From the NCBI RefSeq assembly GCF_965363235.1, contig NC_134848.1:62148181-62212180 (forward strand): 64,000 nucleotides of DNA, read 5' to 3'. The notes beneath the pieces were generated by a model. The model ran no database searches and had not been told where the DNA came from. It saw only the letters and a list, made by a program, of their open reading frames with translations. The number at the start of each line of letters is the position of its first letter. Within the stretch, counting starts at the first letter, position 1. A program made the position numbers and the translations under genes. This document shows, in pieces, positions 39,971 through 51,454 of the stretch. Source of the stretch: Mytilus galloprovincialis (lineage: Eukaryota; Mollusca; Bivalvia; Mytilida; Mytilidae).

Positions 39971-40467
39971 TTTGTATCCATCTGATGAGTTAAGCCTTTT
40001 TAACTGGTTTTTAAAGTTCGTTCTTATGTTGTACTGTTACACCACTGTCCCAGGTTATTGGAGGGTTGGGATCCCGCTAACATGTTTAACTCCGACACAA
40101 TGTGAATGTATGTGCCTGTCCCAAGTCAGGAGCCTGTAAGTCAGTGGTTGTCGTTTCAATTGTTGATGTGTTACTTTTTTTGTTTTTCGGTCATTTTTTG
40201 GCCATTGTTAGTCGATTTTATTTACAATTAAATTTTATTTTTAAGTGTTGCAGCAAAATAGACCCATTTTTTTTGTACATAGATTATGCCGTAAGTTTCC
40301 TCGTTTAAATTGTTTTACATTATCATTTCGGGACCTTTTATAGCCGACTATGCGGTATGGGCTTTGCTCATTGTTTAAGGCTGTACGGTGACCTATATTT
40401 ATTAAATTCTGTGTCATTTGGTCTCTTGTGGAGAGTTGTCTCATTGGCAATCATACCACATCTTCTT
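39971..40467 (+). repeat. Dispersed repeat R1, full-length copy
   Basis: Runs from TATCCATCTGATGAGTTAAG to ATTGGCAATCATACCACATC with all internal landmarks in order. Confidence 0.88.
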
Positions 40468-40744
40468 TTTTATACTTATGTGTCTGTTCGTGTATATTAT
40501 TCCACCGATAATGCTTTGTTATCCTTTGGAATTTAAAATGTGCAAATGTACCTGCAATACTCTTCAACGACAAATAAGACATCGTGAAAATCCTCTAAAT
40601 CGGTCTTTATTTTGAATTTGACATTCCGAAGTGTTCACAAATATTACGAATATTTAACATAATATTGTATTACGAACTTGGTCTTTCAATTTACTTTATC
40701 AAATGAACATCTAACTAGTAAGAAGGATAAGTGTTAAATATTTG

Positions 40745-40960
40745 TTTTTCTTTCTTTCATTTTTTTTACATAAATAAGGCCGTTAGTTTTCTCGTTTGAA
40801 TTGGTTTCCATTGTCTTATCGGGGCTGACTATGCGGTATTGGCTTTGCTCATTGTTGAAGGCCGTATGGTGACCTATAGTTGTTAATGTCTGTGTCATTT
40901 TGGTCTTTTGTGGATAGTTGTCTCATTGGCAATCATACCACATCTTCTTTTTTATATTTA
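40745..40960 (+). repeat. Dispersed repeat R1, 3' half
   Basis: Starts near AAGGCCGTTAGTTTTCTCGT and ends in ATTGGCAATCATACCACATC. Confidence 0.85.
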
Positions 40961-41039
40961 CAGGCGAACAATTGAAAGAACTTTAAGAAAGGTAATCTGT
41001 TATTGGTACACTTGGACAATAATTATAAATTTATAAATA

Positions 41040-41190
41040 AAGGCGGATTTAGAGCCCCCCCCCTTTTTTTGCTGTGGAAAATTTAGTTGGTGATATTGGA
41101 ATCAATGAAGCATGACTGGAGCAAGCCCCCTCTTAGGCAGTCAGTGGGCCCCCACGTATGTAATTTCTGTACCCGCCACATGTAATTTCT
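41040..41190. repeat. GGCGGAT-family repeat R4b, copy 1
   Basis: Contains AGGCGGATTTAGAGCCCCCC, GGCAGTCAGTGGGCCCCCAC and ACCCGCCAC. A related copy is at 47470-47625. It is probably a MITE related to the CAGTGGCGG elements, but with a distinct interior. Confidence 0.55.
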
Positions 41191-42424
41191 ACGTCATTTG
41201 GTGAAGAGATGTATCATATGCAATCGTTCTATCTTATATTTAAATATTTTTTTAACAACAACCTGAAAAAAAAAACGCAATATCGACGTCGACATTAGGG
41301 CACTGTCTGCTGATAAGTCACCCACAATAAAACGGTTTGATTGGACCGCATTATTTATTATGAATAACATTACTGTACATTTCTTATACATCCAAAAGGT
41401 GTCCTCAACCTATGCCAACATTTGATAAATATATATTAAATCTATGCCTACAAATAAAATACAATAGGTGTTTTAAATAACAATTATTAATTAACAACAG
41501 GTAAAATACACTGAGTATTTTTTAGCATTAAAATTTTACTCTTCTAAAAATTGAAAACAAAAATTAAGTATTAGCAAACATTATGTTGCAGTAAAATCAA
41601 ATTTGATAAAAAAAAAAATAAAAAAAAAATAGGTCATTCCGATGTATTGCTATCGCCAAAATTTCCATTTTGCAAATTAGTTTTGGGTTTTCAACCGATC
41701 CATAAAAATTATAGATCCGCGGACATTATCTAGTGCAAAATAACATTCCTTATCGCTTGTTCTAAATTCACTGGATACTCCTATAAAAAATATTTAAAAC
41801 ACAAATTAATAATATGAAAATGTTTTGTTGTTAGATATATATATAAAAGTAAAACTCCATTGATAATATCTATGTACACATATCGAATAATTGTGTTAAA
41901 GCTTGCGGAAGAATATCTCAAGAACGTTTAGCGACACTCCCGGCAAGGACCGGTAACTCTGTAATTGTTTTTGCGGGAAAAAATGATGGCTTCTCATATC
42001 CAATCTTTTAGAAATTAGTTGAATTTCCGGTCATTTATTCATCATCCGCTCACGAAATTGTCTCAGAAAAAAATATATCTCTGCATGTACATGAACCTCA
42101 GTGTCAGGTATAGAGATGTGATCTTTTTTTGTGACATGTACTTTTGACCATCCACAAAAACTTGCGGTCATCCGATGTTCAGTACTTCAGTACTTTGATT
42201 TCATTTTACTATTGATTGATTGATTTGATATTTCAAACATTAGGTGTTTGAAAGGGTACTACATTTTGTCTTGCAACACGTCAACCTCAGATCCCTAAGA
42301 GAGTTGTTTTAATAGTTCTTTAATTACAGGAGAGTTGTTCTATTGATGAAATGTCCACATCTGTTTGCATTAAATAAATCCGTACTATGAGATTAAGAAA
42401 CAGGAAACAATAATTTTGGTTCAG
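41191..42424. other. Unassigned sequence
   Basis: About 1.2 kb of AT-rich DNA. No gene or known repeat seen. Confidence 0.45.
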
Positions 42425-42905
42425 TTATATGTTTTGGAGTTTAGTATGGCCTCTAAAGCACGCCTTCGGGTGCGGAATTTTCTCTCTGTGTTGGAGATTT
42501 TTATCGTAATCCTGATCTAACAGAGACATACAAGTCTGTCCTGCGTGAAAATGTTTGTATAGGTTGGGATCACACATATTACAAACAGTGATATGTGTTT
42601 CTTTATTCTACGTTGGCTAGATGTATTAGGGGGGGGGGGGGGCGGGGTATAAAAAAACACGATAAGCCCCGCCGCATTTTTTGCACCTGTCCAAAATCAG
42701 GAGTTCCTGGCCTGTATTAGTCTTGTATGGTTTGTTTTTTAAATTTTGGTTCATTTATATGTTTTGGAGTTTAGTATGACGTCTATTCTTACAGAACTAG
42801 GACACCTATTTTTTTGGCACCATCTAAGGTCCACCTCCGAGTGCGGAATTGAATACCCGTTGGTGGCCTTCGGCTGTTTTCTGTTCTTTGTTCGGGTTGT
42901 TGTAT
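42425..42905 (+). repeat. Dispersed repeat R7, rearranged copies
   Basis: ATATGTTTTGGAGTTTAGTA occurs twice (about 42428 and 42757). Between them lie CTACGTTGGCTAGATGTATT, a G-rich run and CCCCGCCGCATTTTTTGC. It ends near TTGGTGGCCTTCGGCTGTTT. Confidence 0.7.
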
Positions 42906-42959
42906 CTCAATTTTAATAATAATACTTGAATACAGGACAACAGTCATGCGGTTAAAAAC

Positions 42960-43330
42960 CATACTTCATGTGTCTGTCCCAAGTCAGGAACCCATAGGTC
43001 AGTGGTTGTCGTTGGTTCGGGTCTGTCATATTTGTGTTTCGTAAATTGTTTTGTTTTAAAAAAGCCATAAGTATTCTAAATTGAATTATTTCATATTTTT
43101 CATATCGGGACTTCTATAGCCGACCATACGGTATGTGGTTTTTTCTCTCATTTTTTTAAGACCGTATAGCCGTCCATACGGTATGGTTTTTTTCTCATTG
43201 TTAAAGGCCGTATAGCCGACCATACGGTATGATTTTTTTCTCATTGTTTAAGGCCGTATATAATTGTCTATATCCACTTCATTTGAACATTGTGGACAGT
43301 TATTTCATAGGCAATCTTTATTGATTATAA
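42960..43330 (+). repeat. Dispersed repeat R1 with an internal triplication
   Basis: The TAGCCGACCATACGGTATG segment appears three times (near 43121, 43171 and 43217; periods 50 and 46), where other R1 copies have one. Confidence 0.75.
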
Positions 43331-43507
43331 ATATGTTTAAATGCATAATATTTTGAGGATATCGATAGTCAGCTTATTAAAACTAATACTAGTACTGATT
43401 TATGTAATAACTAACTGATTTCCTTAGAGGGTGTACACAAATGCGGCGCTCTTTTGATGTCAACACGTGATAATATGGGTATATTTGTAGTTTAATGCCC
43501 AATTTAT

Positions 43508-43763
43508 GGGCATTATGTTTTTTGGTCTGTGTGTCCGTTCGTTCCTCCGTGCGTCCGTCTGTCTGTCCCGGTTCAGGTTAAAGTATTTGGTCAAGGTAGT
43601 TTTTGATGAGGTAGAAATACAATCAATTTGAAACTTGGTACACATGTTCGTTATGACATAATCTTGCTAAAATAGAATTTTGACCCCAATTTCACGGTCC
43701 AGAGAACATAGAAAATGATAGTGCGGATGGGGCATCCCTGTAATGGGGGACACATTCTTGTTT
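43508..43763 (+). repeat. Dispersed bivalve repeat R3, third copy
   Basis: Contains GGGCATTATGTTTTTTGGTC, GGTCAAGGTAGTTTTTGATG and GACACATTCTTGTTT. It lacks the extreme 5' CCACCTACGATAG segment. Confidence 0.75.
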
Positions 43764-43947
43764 TTTTTTTATCACATTGGAATATCATGGCGAGTACTAA
43801 TTATCCTATTTTTTTAATCAAGCACACGATATAGGCTATATATATATGAAATTAAGCTGATCTCAAGTTTGAATGGTAAAATTGAGAACTGGCAGTACTA
43901 AATACAATATATAATATCATCAATAACCAGGTTCAGTCTATCATATA

Positions 43948-44335
43948 TAGTATAAAAAAAAGAAGATGCGGTATGATTGCCAATGAGACAATTGAGATAT
44001 CAAAATGACACAGAATAGGTCGCCGTACGGCCTTCAACAATGAACAAAGCCCATACCGCATAGTAAGCTATAAAAGACCCCGAAATGACAATGTAAAACA
44101 ATTGAAACGAGAAAACTAACGGCCTAATTCATGTATAAAAAATGAACGAAAGACAAATATGTAAAGCCATAAAAAACGACAACCACTGAATTATAGGCAC
44201 ATACATACATTATGTGGAGGGGTTGAACATGTTAGCAGAATCCCAACCCTCCCCCATACATGGGACAGTGTTATAACAGTACAACATAAGAACGAACTAT
44301 AAAAATGAGTCAAAAAAGACTCATCAGATGCACAG
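43948..44335 (-). repeat. Dispersed repeat R1, full-length reverse copy
   Basis: Reverse complement of the family: GGTATGATTGCCAATGAGAC to GACTCATCAGATGCA. Confidence 0.85.
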
Positions 44336-45134
44336 TGTTCTTTTTAGCCGTTAATTTCTGTACCAGTAAGGCAAACGTTATTAGGGTTTTTATTTTGTTG
44401 TTGCTTTTTTTTAAGTACGGCATCTGGTTACAGGAAGCAATAAATTAATGTGCTTTTACTTGAAATTTCAAGATTATAGCACTGACTGCCTCGTTCTTAT
44501 AATTTTATGTGGTTGCAAAAACGTTGCCACTGATAACAATTTGTGTTAGCTCCGTTTATTAGACATTCATTTGATTAAAGCTACAACGCACATCGCACCG
44601 ATGTAAAATCACTGCGACCTTCACTGCGACCTTTAGCTGCAAAATTTAAATACTTCCTTTACATTACTCTTTTTGCACTTCCACCTTTACAATGTACTTT
44701 TCAAAGTGTTTTATAAATAGTATCAAGAGGTAGTAATACATTTAACATTTAAGTGTTTGAAAAAAGTTAAATATTTGTAAAAAAGACCTATGAATGAGTA
44801 CAAATGTACCTGAGCGTGCTTAATTTAAATTTTCGTTATATTAAATAACCCATATTTGTTATAATAAATGCATTTATTTCACAATTCTAATTGCGTCTTT
44901 CATTTACATTTAAAGCTTAAAAAAAGAATGGTTACATAATTTTACTGAGGACTATTTTGAAGTTTGAATTCAGGTTGTATTCTGGTCAAATTTAATTTCT
45001 TTTTTTTTTATGATTAATTTTAATATTCTAAAAAAAAATACCGACATTTATTATAATAATAAATAAGCTAGACAAGCCCTCCCAATAAACAGTTCATATC
45101 CTTTAATTTATTTATCAATTTTTTTCATAATTAA

Positions 45135-45860
45135 GGTAGCACAATACAAAGATTTTATAACTCCAATTCCCAAGTTTTAAAATGCTGTAAATTTCTTAAT
45201 AATGCTTGAAAATTTATAAAAGTGGTAATTTTGGATAGCTAACAGATTACTCTTTCAAATAAATGCAATGTTAGTATTATGCAACAATTATGTAACCAAT
45301 TATAATGTTAACTGTGTCTAAAATATTTTTCACCAAATTTCCACTTTCAAATGAAATTAGCTTCTGCATAGGTATCCCTAGAGGGTTGATTTTATTATAT
45401 GTTGTTCCTATGGCCATTATCTACAAAAGGGTGTCTCAGATTTCAGATAGAATGTATAGAACAAATTTTACACCTAATTGAACATTATCTTCTTTTATGT
45501 GGTTAGGATGTTTACACTAATTAGAGATTTATGAGAGAATGGAACACCATAGAGACAATCTGAGACACCCTTTTGAAGCCCATGATGTGTTGATTAAGAT
45601 TCCGTTAAAAAATTTTCTGTATAGTTAAAGAGATGATAGAGCTAAATTCATTCAAGTGAACTTATCCAGATTTTGCCACTAATTACATAATAATTGATTA
45701 CATAATGATTGCAAAATAAAAATATTGCATTCATTTAAAAGATTAGTCTTTTATCTATCTATATATACCTCTTTTATTATTTTCTATGCATTCATAAGAA
45801 AGTTACAGCATTTTAAAGGTTAGTGATTGGAAGGAAAAAAAATCTTTGTATTGTGCTACC
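45135..45860. mobile_element. 726-bp foldback MITE with TTAA target duplication
   Basis: Perfect 22-bp TIR (starting GGTAGCACAATACAAAGATT) at 45135-45156 and 45839-45860, flanked by TTAA at 45131-45134 and 45861-45864. Inverted similarity extends well over 100 bp inward (AAAATGCTGTAA; AATGCAAT; AAAGGGTGTCTCAGA / CTGAGACACCC). TTAA target use is typical of the piggyBac superfamily, but no transposase is present. Confidence 0.88.
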
Positions 45861-46331
45861 TTAATTCAGACATTTTGCAGTGCACGTTCCTTCGAATTAA
45901 TATCTTTGGTGCTAACTTCCCTTTCTGTGTACACCACTAATTCATGGTCCCATTGCTTTCTATGTTAAATTCCTCCGTTTCAAATAGGCACACCTCTTTT
46001 GTTTTAAGTTCAAATAAAGTGAAAATCATTGCATTTCAAAGCAACACTTTATGGTGTCTGGTGCTGAAACAATTAACATACCTTTAATGGCATATAAGAA
46101 AGAACTGGTTCCCGGAACTTCGGATGTACCAAAACAGGTACTTACGATCTGACAAACAGACAAAATGTACCCTCTTTTTAAAATTTGGTGCAGTTTTTTT
46201 AATATTCAAAATTAAAAGTCCCAAAGTGTTTTACAATGATCACCAGTCCTTCAGCTTTTATTTGATACAAAAAGTACCTAAATGTTCTACATAGTTTGAA
46301 AGTTACACTCATACGTAGGAACTATTTTGTG

Positions 46332-46610
46332 TTAAATATGTACTACTTTCTGGTATGTGCTTTTTGGCCGGGCCTGAATTAGTGGTTTTACACCTTCAAA
46401 CATATCTCCATTAAAATATATACGATTGCAATCCAGTCCTACTTTCTGGTATGTGCTTTCTGGCCGGGCCCGAATTAGTGGTGTTACACCTTCAAACATA
46501 TCTCCATTAGAATACATACGATTGCAATCCATTATTGTCCTGTCATATCTTATAATTGTTAATGTATGTATGTTATCGTTAGTTACATTTATATGAGATG
46601 GACCAAACAA
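46332..46610 (-). other. Minus-strand ORF (92 codons) with an in-frame 96-bp tandem duplication
   Basis: Two adjacent 32-residue units share DCNR(I/M)Y.NGDMFEGV.PLI.ARP.STYQKV. Period 96 bp keeps the frame. There is no recognised domain and no signal peptide. It could be an exon fragment of an unannotated gene, or a tandem duplication whose frame is open by chance. Confidence 0.35.
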
Positions 46611-47061
46611 ACCTTTTTCAATCGACTATTTTCCTATTACCAACTTTTACTGTGAAAAAAATGTTTTCCAATGATTTTTTTGGTATTTTTATTTACGATA
46701 ATATCATAAAAAAAAAACACCCCCTCCCCAAACTGGCCCCCAATTGTCAGCTTGAATTTACTTCTTAATGTTGTCTGAATTCCTACAATTACATGTACCA
46801 CAGAGTAGTTAACCTTTCAACAAATTATATATTTCGGTTAGAAGTTTCTATAATGAAAATAGTGTGACCACAAAGGAAGAGAGTGTTTAAAAGTGTTGCT
46901 CCCATTTCGGTATTTATTTAGATGACCCCAACACGGTACGCTATTGTCAACTTAAGTTCAATATTTCTCCACAATGGTGGATTTCGTTACAATCTTCTCC
47001 ATTTAGACTACCAAGTTTCTAACTGCATTATTAGTTTATAACTGCATTATTATATGTACAC

Positions 47062-47200
47062 CAGGGGCGGGTCCAGTCATTTATAAAAAAGGGGGGGGGG
47101 GGGGGTTCTAACTATATGTTCCCATTTAAATGCATTAATCGTCAAAAAAAGAGGGGGGGGGGGTCATTGCCGTAACTCCCCCACCCTAAATCCGCCACTG
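47062..47200. mobile_element. CAGTGGCGGATCC-type palindromic MITE, copy 3
   Basis: 139 bp from CAGGGGCGGGTCCAGTC to AAATCCGCCACTG, with flanks TACAC / TACAT (near-perfect 5-bp repeat). Internal G runs. Confidence 0.75.
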
Positions 47201-47469
47201 TACATTTAATTATGTAACAATTGCATATAATTCTTACGTCGTGAATTACAAATGTAATACATTAAGTCTCTGGATATTGCAAACGTTAATACATGTATGT
47301 AATGCCCGCCTACAATTGTAAGGGTGTATTACGTGTTTTGATGTGTCCGTCTGCCGTCTGTGTTGGTGTATAGGATGGTTTATCGTTTAGTTGATAAACC
47401 TGTAACTTCGTGCACAAACTTATTATCTTGTTACAAGTATGTACTTTTTACAATATACATGCATACCAT

Positions 47470-47625
47470 ATTAGGCAGAAGCAGCCCCCCCCCCCCCCGG
47501 GAAAAATTGGTTGCTTTTATAAAGAATTACTGGTGCGTGACTAGAGCGGGCGCCCCCTCCCCCACCCCTATGGTCAGTCAGTGGACCCATCTTATGAAAA
47601 TTTCTGGATCCGCCACTGTTAGGGT
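47470..47625. repeat. GGCGGAT-family repeat R4b, copy 2
   Basis: C14 tract, TTGGTTGCTTTTATAAAGAA, GGTCAGTCAGTGGACCCATC, TTTCTGGATCCGCCACTG. Followed by a short R1 3' end (TTGGCAATAATACCACATC). Confidence 0.6.
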
Positions 47626-48256
47626 TACATGTATCTCGTTGGCAATAATACCACATCTTCTTATTTTTAAATAAGTCCTTACTCTTCGTTCTTGTTATTT
47701 TGTTTTGACCTATATTATATATAATTGTATCCTCCCCTATCAGTTATACGTTTTCTCACAGGTATGACTTTAGAAAGCATCTTAAAGAGAACAATGTATA
47801 TATTTTAGTCAGTTCTCATTCAAACCAGTTTCGATGTTTAAATTTACTTGTAGAGCGTCGATTATATTAGATTAAACTATTAGATTTGAAGTTTTTGTAA
47901 ATTGAGAACTTTTTGTGTTGATAATTCAATGAGATGAAGACGAACGGGTGTAATTTAAACAAATTGTATTCAAATGTTTTGGTCAGATAATGAAACCTTG
48001 AACTCATCGTTCGTCTAAAGAACAAAAGACAGGTGAAAAACAAATCTGTCAACCAAGTACGTGAATCAGATGCTTCATTCAAACGAAACAAATTTTCTAT
48101 CTTTTGACACAAAAGAGAGAAATATGGGTTAAAAACTAAGATGTTTATTGAAAACGAAATAATTTAAAATGTTTTGTCAGCGATTATTTTAATGTATTTC
48201 GAAATAATTGTAGTTATTTTGAAAAATGTAAACTAGGGTAAGTGTTCAACTTTTTT

Positions 48257-48292
48257 GATTGGTCAATTTGAGAAAGAACTCTCGCGTATAAA
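48257..48292 (+). promoter_or_regulatory. Core promoter of copy A: inverted CCAAT box and TATA box
   Basis: GATTGGTCAATTTG (ATTGG at 48258-48262, an inverted CCAAT) lies 25-30 bp upstream of TATAAA at 48287-48292. A start about 30 bp downstream of the TATA box would fall near 48318, just before the conserved untranslated exon 1. The same two elements at nearly the same spacing occur before copy B. Confidence 0.7.
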
Positions 48293-48317
48293 TGTCAGTT
48301 TGCTTTACTCTTAAATT

Positions 48318-48351
48318 ATTGCCAGAGGTATTCAGAAAACAGACACAAAAT
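48318..48351 (+). other. 5' untranslated exon 1 of copy A
   Basis: About 34 nt, start inferred from TATA spacing. It contains GCCAGAGGTATTCAGAAAAC, identical in copy B, and ends AAAAT before donor GTAAGT at 48352. Only the last two bases are coding. The intron is 48352-50021 (1670 bp). Confidence 0.7.
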
Positions 48352-50547
48352 GTAAGTCTTTATTATTACAACTTAATTGATCTGAAAGCTTCTTTTTATT
48401 TACTTGATTTTTCGTTTTATTTTTGCTCCCTACACGTATCAATTAAGTTAAAATAGTCGATATATTTAACATTATAATTATTGAGATTTTGTGAAAATGG
48501 ATTTACAATCATGCATTTCAATTTGAATGCATAGAAATGTTTAGTATTTGTTAATTATATTATTTTGTCAAGTAAAGATGGTTTAATTTCTTTACAATAC
48601 GTTTCTTATTAATATGTTTAAAAATAAAAATTGTTCCTAAAATACAAAATTTACAACATTTATTGCTAAACTTTTTTATTCGGTATATTTTATTGGACCT
48701 GTGTTGAAGGACGCAGTGTAATAGGGCGAGCCGAGATCTTTGAAAATCATTTAATAAGATGGAAAAGTTATTTTATAATTCATGCAGATGTTTTTTTTCG
48801 TTATTTCTATAACATTTTTTAACATTTAAATTTTAGTAAATAAAATGTTCTTTTTACAAATTTTTTTTGTAAAATCTTTTAACACTGATAAAAAGAATGT
48901 TTCTTTCAAGTTGAGAACCTCCGCTCCTTTAGCTTCATAAAAGTTTATTTCATTCTTTGCAATGTTAACTGCATGTTTTATATCAAAAGTTGATTACGTT
49001 TACAAATATAAATTAAAAAAATAAATGTTTTGAATTATCAAAGTGACAAGAATTTGGCGACTTTATGAACTTCAAGGCATTTTTACAAGGTGCGTGTTTT
49101 TATTTTTAAAAACGTTTTATATGTAATAGTCATTAATAAAAGGAGATTCGACGTGCACATAAGTTGACGAGAAACGTTTTACCAGAGAGAAATAAAAACA
49201 ACAGTTAGATACTTTACATATATCTTAACCCGAAATACAGATGTATTGATATTAATTTCTATCCGACTCAACTCATTTGTTATAAAATAAAATGACGATA
49301 ACCACAGAGACTATATAGCACATGGTGCGTTGCAAACACACATTGAATAATTGATTGTCGCTTACTTAGAACTAATTGCAATTATTTCGGAACGAAAATT
49401 TAACAGTTAATACAAAAAGTAGATTAAAAGAGGGACGAAAGATACCAAAGGGACAGTCAAACTCATAAATCTAAAACAAACTGACAACGCCATGGCTAAA
49501 AATGAAAAAGACAAACAGAAAAACAATAGTACACATGACACAACATAGAAAACTAAAGAATAAACAACACGAACCCCACCAAAAACTAAGGGTGATCTCA
49601 GGTGCTCCGGAAGGGTAAGCAGATCCTGCTCCACATGTGGCACCCGTCGTGTTGCTTATGTGATTACAAATCCGGTAAATAGTCTAATTCGGTAGGTCAC
49701 ATTCATGAAAGGGAAGGGGATTGTAGTTACGACGTAAGGAACATATCCGATATCATTTGTGAAACGGTTATTCCATAGATTACATGTATGCAAGGTAGAA
49801 CGATAGGGAATTGCCACTGGGAACAAAGCTACAAACCATCATAGAGTATTTATTGTACAAAAGGTATCAACTTTAAAGAACCGATTGACATGTGTTATTA
49901 TAAAAACATCACGAAATCGGCATGTTTAGAAAACAATATGTCTCTTATGAAAAAAAACAAATTGAAGGTTTATCAAAAGAATGAAAAACATGCAATCTAA
50001 TGAAATATTTGTTATTTTCAGGATCAGATTGTTTATTTTCGTTTTGTTGGTCAGCGTTTACAGCTGTGTCCATGCAAGTCCTGGGTCAGATTTTTTAGGA
50101 ATCCTCGCTTGGACAAATGGAGTTGACCTTGAAACAGTTCACACTCGCGAAGAAGCATGCCAATACAAAGAAGGTACAGATTTCAACTTAGAAGATTGCA
50201 TAAACGCTGTAATTGATAAGGTTTGTTCCGGAAATTGCAACGGAAGAGGTCGGGATGTTGTTTCAGCTGTTATCTGGCAAGCCGTGTTGCAAGCCTCGGC
50301 TGATGATTTTTGTGCAAAAGCAGAAGATGAAGAGGGTTGCGTCTGGCTGTTATCTGAATCAAAAGATTGCGAGGACAAACGATCGTTTAATATCAAAAAG
50401 TCTTCTGGATCAGGACACGATCTTCCACAGCTGCCACCAAAACCCAGTGAGAAGAGGAGTTTGAATTTCGACAACTTGAAAAATGCTCTCAAGGCAAACA
50501 GAGGTAGAAGTGGTTTATTAAGGAAAATGCTGAATATAAAAAAATAA
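48350..50547 (+). CDS. Secreted cysteine-rich precursor, copy A (2 exons, start codon split by intron)
   Basis: Spliced CDS is join(48350..48351, 50022..50547), 175 codons. Exon 1 ends ACAAAAT before donor GTAAGT. Exon 2 starts after TTTTCAG with G, so the ATG forms across the junction. Residues 1-19 are a hydrophobic signal peptide with likely cleavage after VHA. The mature part has an acidic domain with Cys at 47, 60, 69, 73, 98, 107 and 117, then a Ser/Gly/Pro linker (128-144), KR at 120-121 and 145-146, and a cationic C-terminal segment (147-175) ending in KK. An unspliced reading from 49981 would place 14 intron-coded residues before the signal core, so I reject it. Paralog B has the same structure and length. 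The layout (acidic pro-domain, dibasic sites, cationic tail) resembles a processed peptide precursor. The family is not recognised, and an antimicrobial or signalling role is inference. Confidence 0.88.
49430..49690 (+). repeat. Dispersed repeat R2 inside intron A
   Basis: GATACCAAAGGGACAGTCAA, ACTGACAACGCCATGGCTAA, CGAACCCCACCAAAAACTAA, GGTGCTCCGGAAGGGTAAGC, GCTCCACATGTGGCACCCGT. Absent from intron B, so inserted after duplication or lost there. The 78-codon minus-strand ORF across it is repeat-derived. Confidence 0.85.
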
Positions 50548-50692
50548 CATTGACGATACTATAGTGGACCCTGACGACCAATGAACTGCGACACGGACAA
50601 TGATTGTATTGATTGTAATAATATTTTTGGGGACATTTGGAAGGGGACTACAAAAATGCAGGGCTACTTTTGATAACTGTATGTGATTTAAA

Positions 50693-50984
50693 ATTAAAAT
50701 GAAATAGTTTTAAAGGCATTTGTTCAATTTAGTGTTTTTTAGTTGAGAACATGTATTTTTAATGTGTTTAATTGTGACGAAAAACTACAACAAACACACA
50801 AAATGTAAAAAATCATTAGCGTAGAAACGAACAAAATCGATTGGTTATCTATATGAGATGTGTATAGTTTTGACATTGAGTATCATTAAACAATTGAAGA
50901 AGGTGATATGATATTTTCTTCAAATTTTAACTGATGCCTGATACAAAAACTGTTAATTTCATATTTACTGAATACAAAAATAAA
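50693..50984 (+). terminator. Candidate polyadenylation signals, copy A
   Basis: ATTAAA at 50693-50698 is about 145 bp after the stop codon, and a canonical AATAAA lies at 50979-50984. Either could end the transcript. Both positions are conserved in copy B. Confidence 0.45.
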
Positions 50985-51454
50985 GGAGTGAAAACATTAA
51001 GCTGAGAACTCGAGGTCATATAGATTTCTTATTTCAATGTCATGTATTCTTCTTTTTGGGGTTTTAGTGAGATCGTTCCAAAAAACTACGTTTAGACATG
51101 TCATCTTGTACACAGCTGAGTATAATTATGTTACAGTTAAAGGTTGTTGTACAAAACATGAGTATATGATTATAAATTGAACTTATGACAATATCTACAG
51201 CCATTCACTACATGTAGCATCAGCGTATAATGAGTTTAAATGTATATCCAGTTGTTGGCATGATACTGGTTATATTCATCTCGTATATCTTATGATGCTA
51301 TGATACTTAATCCCTAACGGGATGGAATGGCTTGATATTCATATGACGAAGATATAGTGTTTCAATAAGTGTTATTGTGGTCTGGAGATGGCATATCAGT
51401 AACTTCTTGTAGTCCATTGTTAAAGTATGCATCATTGTCATCTTGTTTAGTTTC

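Noticed and set aside
49407..49643. 78-codon hydrophobic minus-strand ORF
   Set aside because: It coincides with dispersed repeat R2, which recurs at 10, 14 and 55 kb in various orientations.
49981..50021. ATG at 49981 (and 59963 in copy B) as translation starts
   Set aside because: These lie upstream of the conserved splice acceptor, differ between paralogs, and add non-hydrophobic residues before the signal core.
50139..50492. 117-codon minus-strand ORFs opposite both genes (also 60151-60504)
   Set aside because: They are shadows of the well-supported plus-strand coding exon.
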